64,000 nucleotides of DNA from Solea solea (GCF_958295425.1 NC_081143.1:11784094-11848093), one strand, 5' to 3'. Shown: positions 33,011 through 44,496, counted from the first letter of the stretch. Notes: generated by a model not told the origin, from the sequence alone. Translations and numbers: made by a program.

Positions 33011-36000
33011 AAACAGACAACAATTAAAATAAAATAAAAGTGACAAATGCAAACAAACAAAAGAGGTTCAAATGTGTCGGTTATTGGACAAATGTGACAA
33101 AAACGTCACTTCCATGGAAGCTCAGCTTCTCTCGCAGACAATGGAGCAGTGGGCGGCCGCGGATGCTGGGCTTCTGCATGAACTGCCTGAAAGGCGGAAC
33201 CAGTTTTTGATTGACAGCGTTGCAGAAACATTCACGACAGTGGAGACTTTTCTGCCTCAGTCCTGTGTTAATTTTGCATGGGAAGTCTGTAGACAAATAT
33301 TTGTGCGGCGATATAGCCCCATTTTGTTTGTACATTTAAAAACAATATTATTATTAACTTTTTAGTTTTACATAATTATAGTGAAAAGTTAGTTTGCAGA
33401 ATTGATGTTAGAATTGATGTAGAAACTATTGGGCCTGAAATGAGCTTCCTCTGTTTCAAAGACCAGGAACTGTCACTGCAGTGAAGATGCTCTGTTTGTG
33501 TGTCTCAGCTGCAAGAAGACAAAGTTCCTGTTGCAGCTGTGAATCTCAGAGCAATCGGAGCCTCCCCACCTTCAGACTCATCCTCCCCTGATAAAAAAAC
33601 ATCCCGCGACAATCATTCAATAAAGCTGACTTTAGGATAAAGAAACATTAAGGTAGAGAAGAGAAATGGCTCTGTTTTCTCCCCATGGCAGCTCTGTGGT
33701 TTTATAAAACTGCAATACTGCTGACACAGCTCTAATTTACACAATCATCCAGAAGTCTGGAACTATGGTATTGAAAACGAAGAGGTGTGTCGCAGGAAGA
33801 AAGTGAAACACCACATTTGAATGGTGTAAATAAACTGCGTTTGTTCTCAGTGAACGTATAAATGGCAAGCAGGTGGATGATATGGAACCTGACGCATGAT
33901 GTTGTGCGTGAAATAACATGCCAGGTAGACCTTTTGCAGTGTGACAGTTACATCATGGAGCTGCAGGACATGTGACCTTTACAGTGAAACGTGGAGGATC
34001 TTCATATGGGCTCAAACGGGTGGAGGCAAATGGGAAGTGACAGGTTTATATATCTACACCAGTAACTTCAGCAGTGAGGCTCATCGCTTATTCAACGCGT
34101 CTCTCGGGCCTCTTGCTTCTGTCAGCCTCGCCTCTGCACAGGCAGAGTGACAGCGAGTAGCTATTGTACTCACAACAATTTGCTTTGTGACATTTTGATA
34201 ACTAGTATTTTTCCAGCGTGACGGGGAGTGCACTATAGTATGCCATTTAATTTAGTGGCGGGATGTTGGCTATGGATTTGTGAAAGAGTGCTGAGAAAAA
34301 GCCTATTATTTTTTTTATGACTGGCCAAAAATGATGAGAGCGTGTGTAGCAGAAACAATACATGGTAACATTTGGAAGACAGAAATCTTTTTTTGGGGAG
34401 AGTAAAACGTGACAAGTATTGAATAAAAAAAAAATAAAACTGTCAAGAACAAAAGTAAAGCATTGCAAAAAGCTGGATGTGTGACAGGAGATAGATGATC
34501 ACAAAGGCATAAAAGGGAAAAACAAGCGGGGGATCGCGTTTATGGACTGGATGGAGGGACCAGTGAGCATTGCTAAGTGCACATGGTGTCAGAAAGCATG
34601 AGCGTCTGGGTTGTCATCAGAAATGGGCGTTTCATGTTCTCCCTTTGGTCGCTGTGCAGTGGACTGTGGCTGTTGACCTCGCCGTCACAGCCTGGGCTTC
34701 CGTCCGTCACCTTGAGGGAAACATATTAACGTGGCAGCATGTTCTTAGCTCGTCTGCCACAACATCGTCTGGTACTGCAACTCAGTGCAGTCACTTAGAC
34801 CAGCGATTAGACATTAATCACAGCCCTCCTGATGCTGTTAAGGTAAGACTGTGTGGTGCGTAGATGGCTTCCTGCTCTCTCAGGAGCCACAGTGGGTCAA
34901 TTTGAAGTGTTTTTCTTGACCAGATGATTCATTTAAATACATAAGAACTTGTTTCAGGGTCTCTGATGGAAAAGAAAACACATTTTTGTTGTGTTTTTGT
35001 CAAGAGTGGTTATTTTTTTTAATCTCACTAGGCGACATTGTTTTGTTGTTTTCATATTCCTCCAATTTCTTGCATGTTTGTGACTTCACATTTCACTCAC
35101 TGGCAACACAGGGTGTAAAAAATCACCATGGATAAGAGCAACAAAGGCAATGAGAATGGTGATAATAAATCACATTTTGTTTACCTGGGTTAAAAGAATG
35201 CAGGTATGCTTACTATTTTAGTGTGAAATAGGCTTAAGCAAGCTTGTAGTTACAGTAGTTTGACAACACGTGTGGCAGATGTTTGACTGTCTTTACTGCA
35301 GCATATCAACAACAATCATACACTGTGTTGATTCTAATATGTAACGTCAGCAGGACCTGACTTCAAGACAGATGCTGAATGAAAACAGCTGGAGTTCACC
35401 ACTGTTGTTGTATAGATATATGTGATAGTATTGAAAGAAATGCAGCACAAATATCTGTCCATATTGTATAATATATTTCATAAATATTTCATTTAAAATC
35501 ATTTTAGATATAGAAAAAAAAGAAAATAACAGTAACATAAAATAAAAGATCAGCAATTATAAAATCTACAAGCATATAGAAAATAAAGTTTGATGTCCTG
35601 ATATGAACATTAGGGATTTTAAGGTGTCAGAGACTTGGAAGGAAACTCAAAGGCATGAAACCAGTGTACTGTCCTTGAGGATCAAGAAACATAGCTACAC
35701 AGTTGGAACCTGGCCTCAGATTTTCCTCTCTTGGTCCGTAGTCATGACCCTACAGTTGGCACAAGAACACCAGTTTACCCCCGACACACCAATGATGCAT
35801 CAGAGCATCAAAAACTAGACTGGTTCTGTCTCCAGCAGCTGAGCTGTTAGATCTCTGTGCTCCTCCAGAGTCGTCTTCACCACAAGTCTATGAGCATAAA
35901 CCACAGAAGAGAGAAAAATAAAGTATTTGTTTGAATGATGTTTGTTAAATAAAATGACAGTGAACAGCATGTTATGGTTTGTAGGTTACTTAGTCTTACA

Positions 36001-37011
36001 ATAACAAAAGTATGGAACATAATTTGGTCTGTGCACAAACCATTAATCATAATTCTCCCTCTTGGTTTTCATATAATCATTCAGCTGAAGTTACTCAGGC
36101 AACGACTGTTATAATCAGATAACATATTAAACGTTAACGTTATATAAATACATATTGTATTTCTGTTGTTACTGAACAGAGCTGTTACTTCTTTTCAGTG
36201 TTCTCTTCTCTTCTTTTTCTCTTCTCTTCTTACTCTTTACTCGTTTGTTGCTCCTCTCTACTACCACGGACACATACTCTTTCTCTCGTTCAGACTGAAC
36301 ACGTACAGTAAAATGCAATTATCACTACTCTTTTTTAAAGCTAGCCTGTGGTTAGCAATCGAATGCTAACACAATATCTATACAATAACAATACACACAA
36401 TTGTTTAATATTTGCTGACTGCCGTCTCCCTGGTCTATGACTGTAGGATTTTCTCTCTCGTTAAAGAGCAGCTTGTTCTCTGGCTGCATTATGTCTGCAC
36501 TTTGCTTCCTGCAGCTCAAACTGAGTTAACCCTTTAACCCAGAGTTAACCCTATTAACAAACTATTAATACAGGGATTTGGTATAACACCATTCTGTTAA
36601 CATATCAAACCAAAAAGGAAGAGACACATATCAAAAAGCTTTGTTATGTCTACAAAAAAGTATCCTAATAATGTTCTCATCCTTTTGAACATGTGAACAT
36701 TTGAGACACTATCAATTGATAATGGAGTAATAATTTCCTATTTTCCTATTTTGATCCATTCCTATAGTTTTCATTTGTTCTTTCTTTTCCTTCTTTTAGC
36801 TGGAATCTTAAAACACACACATTCCAAAAACATGGCTGCCAGTGCACACACACACACACACATACACAAGGAAAAACAGATTTGAGTCTCACCTAATATA
36901 ATCTAATCCCTCTTGAGTCTTTGATATCTTAAGTATACGATCTCCGACTATAAACTGAAGTCGTTAAACTTTTACACCTGCACCAAATCAATAGAAGAAA
37001 ATCACATGAGA
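33011..37011. other. No gene seen
   Basis: Includes open frames on both strands at 33072-33365 that mutually overlap and match no known family. A frame at 34570-34863 is followed by a donor-like AAG/GTAAGA at 34840-34845. Neither is convincing. Microsatellite (AC)n at 36845-36866. Confidence 0.4.
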
Positions 37012-37090
37012 CACAGGATGTTGTTGATCCACTGCTGCCTCTAAATTCAAACGTGTTATTTTATAACTTTGGTGTTGGACAATATTTTCT
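37012..37090 (+). repeat. Possible partial copy of repeat R
   Basis: TTGTTGATCCACTGCTGCCT and TTATAACTTTGGTGTTGGAC resemble TTGTTGATCCGCTGCTG (50028-50044) and TTATGAACTTTGGTGCAGGA (50154-50173). The central part is missing or diverged. Confidence 0.3.
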
Positions 37091-39144
37091 CAATTAAACA
37101 AACTTAGCAAATGCTCCTGTGACCTTTGTCGACTTAACCAAGTGTAGACGCCGTTAAACATGCCTTCTGTAAAGTGACCGCGATCTCTTTGTTCTTGTGT
37201 CTCTGCTGGCAGCCATGTTTGGCAGTTCTCGGTAAAGGAGACGAGCAAAACATGGTCAACACTGACTGTGTGTCAGCACCTCATACAATTTTACAGCGGA
37301 AAAAAACCTGAACTCTGACGGAGGGCTGAGAGAGCAAGGAAGGAAGAAAGAGTAGTGGATAACAGGTGGTATTGGATTCTCATGAATCACGGTTAACACC
37401 TTGATACCTTTTTTTTTCTCCAACTGCATTTCATCAGTGACATCTCTTTTCAAGGGAATTTGGTCAGTTGACAGGAATCACAGCGGGATTTCTTTGCTCT
37501 CTACGTTCCATCACTCATCCTAACTTCCCCCCGTCTCTACCTTTCTTCTGCTCTCTTATCTTTCTTCATTTCATAAATTACAGCTGCAGCTTCACAGGGA
37601 ACGACAACAGTCCTCCAGCAGCAGCATGAAGGGAGCTGCTTATGCGATGTGGGATCAGAATGCACGTCATGTGCCACCACATCAGAAGCATGCTGTGCTG
37701 GCATGCTCCTCCACCTCATAGGAGACATAATGGATGCTGCCTTGCTTCTTGTGTAGCTTTCCTGATTGTTGATGCATTCAAAGTAAAATAGCACATTTCC
37801 CCCTGCCGTAAATTAAACATGATCTTCCATCTCCCGGCAGTGTGCGTCTGCGTGTGTGTTTGTGTGTGTGTGTGCTGATGTAGCTGCTTTGACTCTGGCT
37901 GTTACATGATGAACTGTATCCAAGCAGTGCCCCCTTGTGGCTGCCATCGTTCTCTGACAAATTTCCCTCTGAAACCTTCAGATTTGATTTCACGGCTTTC
38001 CTGTATGTCCATGTATCCTGTACCATTTTCGTCATTTCTATTTAAAATAAAGATTTAAAGCTCTGAATGTATAATATTAGCCTTGCCTGTAGCCATATTT
38101 CATTTGAAATGAGCATGAAGCATGAAGTCAAAATGAAAGCACATTTAAATTGGTTATAAATGTGAACTTGACGGAGATGAGTGCTTAAACCAGCAACGGT
38201 AAGCTCCAGCTATTTAGGACTCATAGTTATTTTTGAGCTCCACACAGTGAAGACAGTCAAAGCAAAAGATGTTTTAACTTCCACCATCCCATTGCTTCAG
38301 GTTCATTGTCATGATCGAGGTGTGGACATATTTTCATACAACACTACAGGCCTTTTTTCAGAAAAAAAAAAGGTCAAATAATATTCCATTCCAGCACCAG
38401 TAAAAATCAAAACCCAATTCCCAGGATTGCTTAGTTGTTTCTCCCGGCGTCTATAGTGAGCGAACGCTGTAAGATGAGAGCACTGTGTGTGTCTTTCATC
38501 TGCACAGTGTGAACCTGCTGTCAGATCTGTTACTGCCGTTCCTTCTTCCCTCTGAGCCGCTTGCTTTCATGAACATGCATGTGCAGGCATAAAAACGTCG
38601 GCATGGACATACAGTACAGTATACGATGCACACACACACACACAGCACACACCTCAGCCTCTTGTTGCTCAGGTGTGAAAGAGAGTTTACTTTTAGGCTA
38701 TTTACCGATCTCCCAGTGAGAGCAGCTCATCGTACAGTAATGGCTCACCCCTCTGAAGATTCATGATCCGTCAGATGCTGCGGTGCAGAGCAGATCAGCT
38801 CAAGATGAGGTGACATGAGGTGAGTGCAACGTATTCAATATCTTGAGAGAATAGGCACAACAACAGGGTTTCCCCAGTGAGCATTTACAGTGTCACAAAA
38901 CAAAGTGCACTGTGGGCACATTGTGGAACAGTTTTCCGTTGATATCTGATATCATCAAACTCATAGGTAATAACACATATTTAATATTTCTAGTTTTATT
39001 TTCTACAAATGTTGCTGTCATAAATTGTTTTCGTTGTTGTCTCATTACCATGCTTTTTCCTCTGCTTTGTATTATGGTTTAAACAATTGTACACTAACTG
39101 AAAGGTGTTTTACAAACACACCACAGTTCGTATCACTGTGTATC
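37091..39144. other. No gene seen
   Basis: Contains GT-rich simple sequence at 37849-37875 and CA repeats at 38626-38660. The short frames here do not resemble known proteins. Confidence 0.4.
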
Positions 39145-39215
39145 ATTCATTCATTCATTGTTGCTGTTTCTGGGGAGGGTGAAAGGTGGGACACACAATG
39201 GACAGGTCCTATGAC
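39145..39215 (-). repeat. Interspersed-repeat fragment with (TTCA)n
   Basis: ATCATTCATTCATTCATTG followed by GGGGAGGGTGAAAGGTGGGA and CACAATGGACAGGTCC. This resembles the GGCGGGGTACACCCTGGACAGGTC segment and ATGA tandem of the repeat also seen near 20030 and 10147. Confidence 0.35.
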
Positions 39216-39877
39216 ATAGTTCTCTAGCTGCCCCAAATTGTATGGGAACCCACTATTTGAAGATGGCAGTCTATCGTGACCTAAATCACAATTTTGTCTT
39301 GAGAAAATCAAATTTGTGCATAATGATGCAACTAATTTGCAACTAAAATCACTTTAAATCAGTAAATGTCCGGTAATTAATTTCAACTTCATTGTATGTA
39401 GGTTATTTAAAACGTGCAATCGTAACACAAAGACAATTCTGCACATTTTTTGGGACACCCCCAAAAAATCTCTCACAACCCAGTCTTTGTGAATCATTGC
39501 TCTAGTTTCCCCCAGTTTGTGACCAAACATTCGATCAAGAGTTCCATCGTAGGAGGTCATCCTCTATTGAGGATTGGAGTATCGTTTAATTGTGTTAGAT
39601 CTGACAGCCTGGGGGAAAAACTTGGACTGGATGATGTTGACGATTTGAAGCCATAGTCGATTGGTTAGGATACTTGATTTTGTCCAATTTATTGAGTAAA
39701 CGTATATTGCTAAAAATGTCTTAATAAGTGTAATAGATTTAGAGAGAGAGGGAGCTTTGTGAGTTTTGAAGCAAAAGTAATACATCATCAGCATAGAGGC
39801 TTATTTTGTGATGCAGTTTTGTTGTTTGAATACCTTTAATATTTGTATTTGTGGGATACATACAGAATGGTTTTGAA

Positions 39878-39892
39878 CCCCCCCCCCCCCCC
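39878..39892. repeat. Poly-C tract (15 C)
   Basis: Mononucleotide run just inside the insert in the L1 element; likely to vary in length. Confidence 0.9.
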
Positions 39893-40141
39893 ATTAAAAT
39901 GTGATTTCATTTATTTTATTTCATTTCAATAATAAGTTGTATTGTGTTGTCTTCATTGTATTTCATATAGTTATTATTATTATTACATTAGCATGGTAGC
40001 TGGGTGAGGTATAGCAGACATTAGCACACACATTACTGTAAAGGTCACTATGAAAGTGTACACAGAAAACGGTACATACGGGCGGGCAGTAACCCGGGCA
40101 GCTATGCGCTCGTGCTGCGAGGCTCGTAGTCGAGGGGTCCT

Positions 40142-40215
40142 CAGTAGTTAAGGACCAGCGCGCGAAGCATCGTGTTAGCATGTATGTTAACGCGGTCGTG
40201 TTTCTGTGTTTACAG
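40142..40215 (+). repeat. Direct repeat unit 1 inside the insert
   Basis: AGTAGTTAAGGACCAGC at the start and TCGTGTTTCTGTGTTTACAG at the end match the unit at 40677-40751 (AGTAGTTGAGGACCAGC; CCGTGTTTCTGTGTTTACAG). The middle is diverged, with ATCGT and GTATGTTAA shared. Confidence 0.75.
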
Positions 40216-40676
40216 GTGAGTAGCCGCAGACAGTGCACGTTAATAGTATGAGATGAAGTGCGAGGCAAAATGAAGATATGAACCGGAAATTATATCTGTG
40301 AAGTGAGTGTGTGTGTGGAGTGCATATTAACGACCACAGGACGTAATGACGGTGAGAGATGCGCAAGCGATGTACGCGAGGGAGAAAGAAGTGCGTCTGT
40401 GGTTGGGAGTGAGGATGAAGTTTGAATGTGTTTGTGTGTTGTGGCTCACTCTAGTTATTGACCAGATAATGTATGTTGCAATCGTTGTGAATGCAAAGTA
40501 ATGTTTTTGTTGTGTTCATAATGTGTTGTTATGGCAAAGATATGGAAATATTGACATTTGTATTCTTTATTATTTGTATAATTATGTTGTGCAATGCAGA
40601 GAGGAACTCAGTAATGTTATTGAAACAAGTATTTGTGTAACTTATCAGCGTAAATATGATGTGTATTTTTGGTTCT

Positions 40677-40751
40677 GAGTAGTTGAGGACCAGCATGGTG
40701 TCGCGATCGTAGTGCGTGTATGTTAAAGTGGCCGTGTTTCTGTGTTTACAG
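40677..40751 (+). repeat. Direct repeat unit 2 inside the insert
   Basis: Second copy of the roughly 75-base unit, starting about 535 bases after the first. Read in reverse, both units give the same peptide piece CKHRNT in overlapping frames, showing the duplication at the protein level without implying coding. Confidence 0.75.
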
Positions 40752-41940
40752 AATAAAAATGATCCTTCAATACCTACACACTGGAGACTCCTTTTTCCCA
40801 TTCCACGTGTGTAACGTTTGCACAATTGCAACTGCATGTGGTTCAATAATGACAAATAGTGATGGAGAGAGTGGACAACGTTGTCTGGTGATCGTTTGCC
40901 CGAACAGAGGCACTGGATGAACAGTATAAAGTTTTTTTATAAACCTTTCTCTAAATCCACGTTTTTGCATGGGATTTCCAGTTTACCTTCTAGTGCTTTT
41001 TCTCCATCTAGTGAAACCACTGCTGCTTTAAAAATGTGTTTATGTTTGTACTACATGAACTATTGTTTGCTGAATCTAAGTTCTATCTCTAAAAATGTTA
41101 TTTCTTTATTCAGGTGCATGGGTTAATTTACTGTCTGAGTCTTGTATGGAGTGGATAGTTATTTTTTTAAGTTGGTTAGCTAGGTATCTACTAGATTAGT
41201 TGCGAAGTTTTCCAAGCGTAATCTCTCCAGTTGGAACAGTGTTTTTCTTTCAATTATTTTCTTATATTGTTCAACAAGTGTTCATCTTGGGATGCAGTAT
41301 AAGCAGTCTCTAATGTTTTTATTTTCTGTTCTAGTTCTGGTTCCAGTAAAATTTTCTCACGTGGTCGCTAATGGTGATAGGGTGAATCTAAGTGTCTGTG
41401 ATGTCTGATAGAAATGAGCTGTTGATCAGAAATAAGTCAATTCTGGAATAGGAGTTGTGTACAGGTGAGAAGAAGGTGTATTCTTTGTCGGCTGGATGTC
41501 AAGCATCAAAAAAAAACATAATCACTCATGTATTGTTTAAGTATTTCTGTCGATTGCCAGTTCCATCAAGTTCTTAACAGATCAAGTTCTGGGTGGAGTG
41601 CCATGTTGAAGTCCCCTCCCATTATGAGTGTTGTGTCTTGGTGAGGAGGGGTCGTCGACATTTGGGCCATATACAGTATGTTAGATATACAGAAGTCTGT
41701 GTTATTGATAATAAGTTAAGTATTATAAATTTATCATAGTGTTTTTATGTGTGAAATTTAGTTTTCTATTGATCATGGTGGCTACTTCTCGCTGTCTGGA
41801 GTTGTAGTTTGCTGTGTATTATGTGGTGAAATTCTGACTTAGTCTCTTGTAGTAAGAGTAGTAATTTAGGTGGTTAAGAACTTTGTCGAATTCCATTACG
41901 ACTATCGGGGTTGTAGCCAGTGTTGTGTTTTGGTTGCGAC

Positions 41941-43794
41941 AATCAGAGCACTGATTATCGTCTTTATGGTCACTGAAGCAGCTGATCCTGACCAGTTGTC
42001 TCCTTTCTCTGGACAAAATGTCGATACACCTATTAAACACACTCCATTAGGAAGATTATACAGTGTTAGGTTCTATAAAACAGGCCGGTGGCACAACAAG
42101 ACATCACACATTTTTAACATAAACAAACTAATGAACTGAATGTAATGTTGTTGTTGTTTTAGTTAAAACTGTTGTAAATCACTCTCATACATTTTATCTT
42201 ATCAAATCATGGTTGTTTCACAGCTATAGCTGTATTTAAAACATGTTTTAAAAAGGTTAATTTTTAAAACATGTTCATACAGTTTGAACTGGCTGAATTG
42301 GATCATTTTCATAATTAACACATCATACAGTATGCAGAGTCTATAGAATGTTATTAAATAAAAAGGGAACTTGTGATTATTTTCATAAAACGATAGATGT
42401 GAATATTTGCTCTGTATTTAACAATCTACCAAAAACGTGAAGTTAAAAAAAAAAAAAAAGCAGTTTTGGTGAAATACAAGTGTTTTGGGAAGAAAGAACT
42501 TCAAGTCTGTCCAAAAACAAAACCATAGATTTCACTTTCCTCGCTCCACACGCTCATTTGGAATTTACCGTGCGAGTAAATGACAATAATGTGTTGTACA
42601 TGATGTGATTCAGGTTAAAGTGTTGTTTTTAATCATCATAGCAGAACACTGTGTGCAGGCTGCTGCAGCTGAGACTGTGCTTCAGACTTCACAGTCCAAA
42701 TTCAATCTATCACTGAATGGCTTCTTATGTTTTTTCCTTTTAGTTTTTTTGTTGATTTACACTAGATGGCAGCTTTACACAATACATGGGCCAATATAAA
42801 TTATACACTAATTAGACAAATGATTTTGCACTTGTTTTCATCAGATGTTCACATGCGGCTGTGCAGCTGATCCAGGCTGAGCTGAATTTACAGTTTTAGG
42901 TTCTGTTTTTTATTTTAATGGTCACTTTTTTTTCTTTAGTTTAACAAAGATGAAGAAGACAATAATTCAGTTAACCTACTGTCATTCCAGAGACATATAA
43001 ATGATTTAAAGGTGTTGTTTGTCCATGCATTTTACTACTGGGGTTTTTGCAAAAAAAAAAAAAAAAACAATCAGGCAGCTGCTTTAGGTCAACACTGCTG
43101 CTCGAGTCCTAACCAACACAGACAAAGTGTATCATTAGTGTCTTCCTGTTCATCAAATAATCAAGTTAAAAATACTGCTGTTTTATAAAGCAATGAACAG
43201 TTTAGGTTTTTAAAATGTTACTATGTTGTGAACAATCCCGAAAACACAAGTATCATTCACAGTCTACGTTTCTGGAACAGCCTTTTATTATTTATTGTTA
43301 AATTATTGACACTGTATTGTGTAACATTTAAATATACACAAATATGTTTGTTCAAACCAATGTTAAATGAGTTTGCATCATTGACTCTGTGTGTTTCTCA
43401 GTGTAGCATTTGTTATAAAATCAAATAAAAGTGACACAATTTAACACTGTAAACAAACAAAATGCAGAAGATAACAGGGAAAGAATAAAGAAAAGAAGTG
43501 TGGCTTTTTATCAATGAACTATTTGGGCAAAATCAACACAAATTGTGCACAATATAAAACATGTTTTACAATTTTTACTGCAATTTCTGTACCATTTTTG
43601 ATGTCATTTCAAAGGTAAACCAGACAATTCCAAGAGAGTTGCTGTATCTTTGATCAGTCAAACACAATATTCATTTTATTTGTGTGTAATTGAAATCATA
43701 CGCACAAATCTAATTAAAAGGCTGGAAAAAATCCCCAAACATTTAAATATAAAAAATAGAAAGATAATATGCAAAAGGAGTATTAAATTAAAGC
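41941..43794. other. No gene seen; one perfect palindromic arm pair
   Basis: AT-rich with poly-A runs near 42446 and 43050. A 15-bp inverted repeat at 42240-42275 is listed separately. No exon recognised. Confidence 0.4.
42240..42275. repeat. Perfect 15-bp inverted repeat, 6-base loop
   Basis: AACATGTTTTAAAAA (42240-42254) and TTTTTAAAACATGTT (42261-42275) are exact reverse complements around GGTTAA. Confidence 0.8.
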
Positions 43795-44120
43795 TCCAGA
43801 GTAGAACCTCTATCGCCCCCTGTGGATTTCTGAGTAATTACAAAAACAGTCTCTGATGGTCTCTAGTTTTCTCAGAGAGAGAGAGAAGAGTGAGGCACTC
43901 TCTGACACTGTTACCATGGTACTTTGGTAAGTTGTGTGTCGTATATCTGTCTAGTGTCATTGCAGTGTCTATACAGACTTTACTAGGACACTTAAATGGA
44001 GCTGCAGGGTGAAGGAAACAGCAGCAGCTGAGATTAGCAAATGCAAGCACGTTGTTTTCTCAGTATAGCTCGATCATGGTACTGAGAAGCCAAAATTACG
44101 ATGGTATGGAATGACTGTTA
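43795..44120 (+). repeat. Interspersed repeat B, copy 1 (upstream of neurl1 exon 1)
   Basis: AGAACCTCTATCGCCCCCTG, TGGATTTCTGAGTAATTACA and later ACTGAGAAGCCAAAATTACG share order and wording with 44915-45130 (GAACCTACTGTATGTCTCCC, TGTGGACTTCCGGCTAAGTA, TATGAGAAGCTAAAATTGTG). The central parts differ in length. The family is not identified. Confidence 0.4.
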
Positions 44121-44405
44121 AGTCCAAATGAGAGTGCTTATATTTGTCACTCTGACTCCATCTGCTGCCTGTTACCTCTTCCACTGCTGTTGCTGTCTGG
44201 AGGACGTCAAAGGGAAACAATAACAACAAAACAGAAAAAAAACAGCACAACCGTGCCACTCCTCCCTCAGCCCCGCTGCTGCCTTCACTTCCACTCGTGC
44301 CCACGACAGGACCGGGGAGGGACGTGTCATCTGTGTGCTCTCGCTCTCTCAGGGACAGAAGCGGTTGTCACTGTGTTCACTCTCAGAATCAGCATCTTCA
44401 CTGTC
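44121..44405 (+). promoter_or_regulatory. Candidate 5' UTR and promoter-proximal region of neurl1
   Basis: This is the stretch between repeat B and the start codon of neurl1. It is less AT-rich than its surroundings, with pyrimidine-rich runs (CTCCTCCCTCAGCCCCGCTG) and some CpG. No TATA box at a useful spacing and no clear initiator could be chosen, so the transcription start is unknown. The reading frame of the exon stays open upstream to about 44190, but the protein start is fixed at 44406 by family similarity. An upstream non-coding exon elsewhere cannot be excluded. Confidence 0.3.
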
Positions 44406-44490
44406 ATGGGCAACAATGTGTCTGGAATATCGACGCTGCAGAGAGGGAATCATCATCAGGGGTTTCACAGACTCCCACACTCACAGAAAG
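44406..44490 (+). CDS. neurl1: neurl1, first coding exon (neuralized E3 ubiquitin ligase 1)
   Basis: Neuralized-like 1 is a RING E3 ligase with two NHR domains. It ubiquitinates Notch ligands of the Delta/Jagged group and drives their endocytosis, acting at the plasma membrane. This exon encodes only the leader: 28 codons plus one base, starting MGNNVSGISTLQRGN and ending PHSQK. It matches the vertebrate NEURL1 N-terminus as I remember it (MGNNFSSIPSLPRGN) with no gap. The remembered protein also has lysine at position 28, followed by a residue whose codon starts with G. MGNN fits N-myristoylation (Gly2), known for Neuralized proteins. The ATG has G at -3 and G at +4. The exon ends AAAG before GTGAGT, giving a phase-1 intron; reading through meets TGA at 44496. 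The NHR and RING exons are not in the window. Diverged repeat B copies lie on both sides. Which teleost paralogue (for example neurl1aa or neurl1ab) is not decided. Confidence 0.87.
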
Positions 44491-44496
44491 GTGAGT
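44491..44496 (+). other. Splice donor of neurl1 exon 1
   Basis: AAAG/GTGAGT matches the vertebrate 5' splice consensus MAG/GTRAGT at nearly every position. It falls exactly where similarity to the NEURL1 leader would continue into the next exon. Confidence 0.8.

Larger units (their letters stand above)
39858..40822. mobile_element. Unclassified insert (about 0.96 kb) within the L1 reverse transcriptase
   Basis: L1 coding similarity stops after IEPHAVAIVQT (minus strand, near 40822) and resumes at NTNIKGIQ (near 39855). In intact L1 proteins these blocks are adjacent. CAAA occurs at both junctions on the minus strand and may be a target duplication. The insert holds a 15-base C run (39878-39892) and two direct repeats of about 75 bases (40142-40215 and 40677-40751). 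It has CpG-richer sequence than its surroundings. No transposase or RT is visible; it is neither a typical SINE nor an obvious LTR pair. Confidence 0.65.
39545..41940 (-). mobile_element. L1-like LINE ORF2 remnant, split by an insertion
   Basis: Read on the minus strand, from 41940 downward, it shows the ORF2 domains in order. Endonuclease: a VYGPNVDDP segment (about 41660), IMGGDFNMALHPELD (about 41590-41628), KEYTFFSPVHNSYSRIDLF (about 41420-41480). Reverse transcriptase: AAVVSLDGEKALE (about 40990-41026), FIKKLYT (about 40935), TRQRCPLSPSLFVIIEPHAV (about 40840-40900), then after an insertion NTNIKGI and HKISLYADDVLLL with the YADD catalytic box (39780-39800). A final SINWTKS and RSNTIKRY follow (down to about 39570). 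Stops and frameshifts are frequent, so it is inactive. The C-terminal region and 3' tail are missing. Confidence 0.88.

Noticed and set aside
33072..33365. Frames on both strands over the same 290 bases as a coding exon
   Set aside because: Opposite-strand frames shadow each other and neither has recognisable motifs. An unknown transposon interior is as likely.
34570..34863. Plus-strand frame followed by a good donor (AAG/GTAAGA) as a coding exon
   Set aside because: The peptide matches no family, and GTAAGA sites are frequent by chance; no partner exon seen.
36515..36560. Harbinger-like end (AACTCTGGGTTAA motif, reversed)
   Set aside because: Motif resembles the fragment at 24463-24708, but the terminal GGGCCCGTTTC is absent, so evidence is insufficient.
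40142..40751. Direct repeats as a CRISPR-like array
   Set aside because: Only two diverged 75-base units more than 450 bases apart, in a eukaryotic transposon context.
40142..40751. Direct repeats as a pair of LTRs
   Set aside because: Units are too short, lack TG...CA ends, and the spacing holds no LTR-element coding sequence.
44190..44405. N-terminal extension of the neurl1 frame upstream of MGNN
   Set aside because: The frame is open, but it has no ATG matching the family before 44406, and myristoylation requires MG at the very start; it is treated as 5' UTR.
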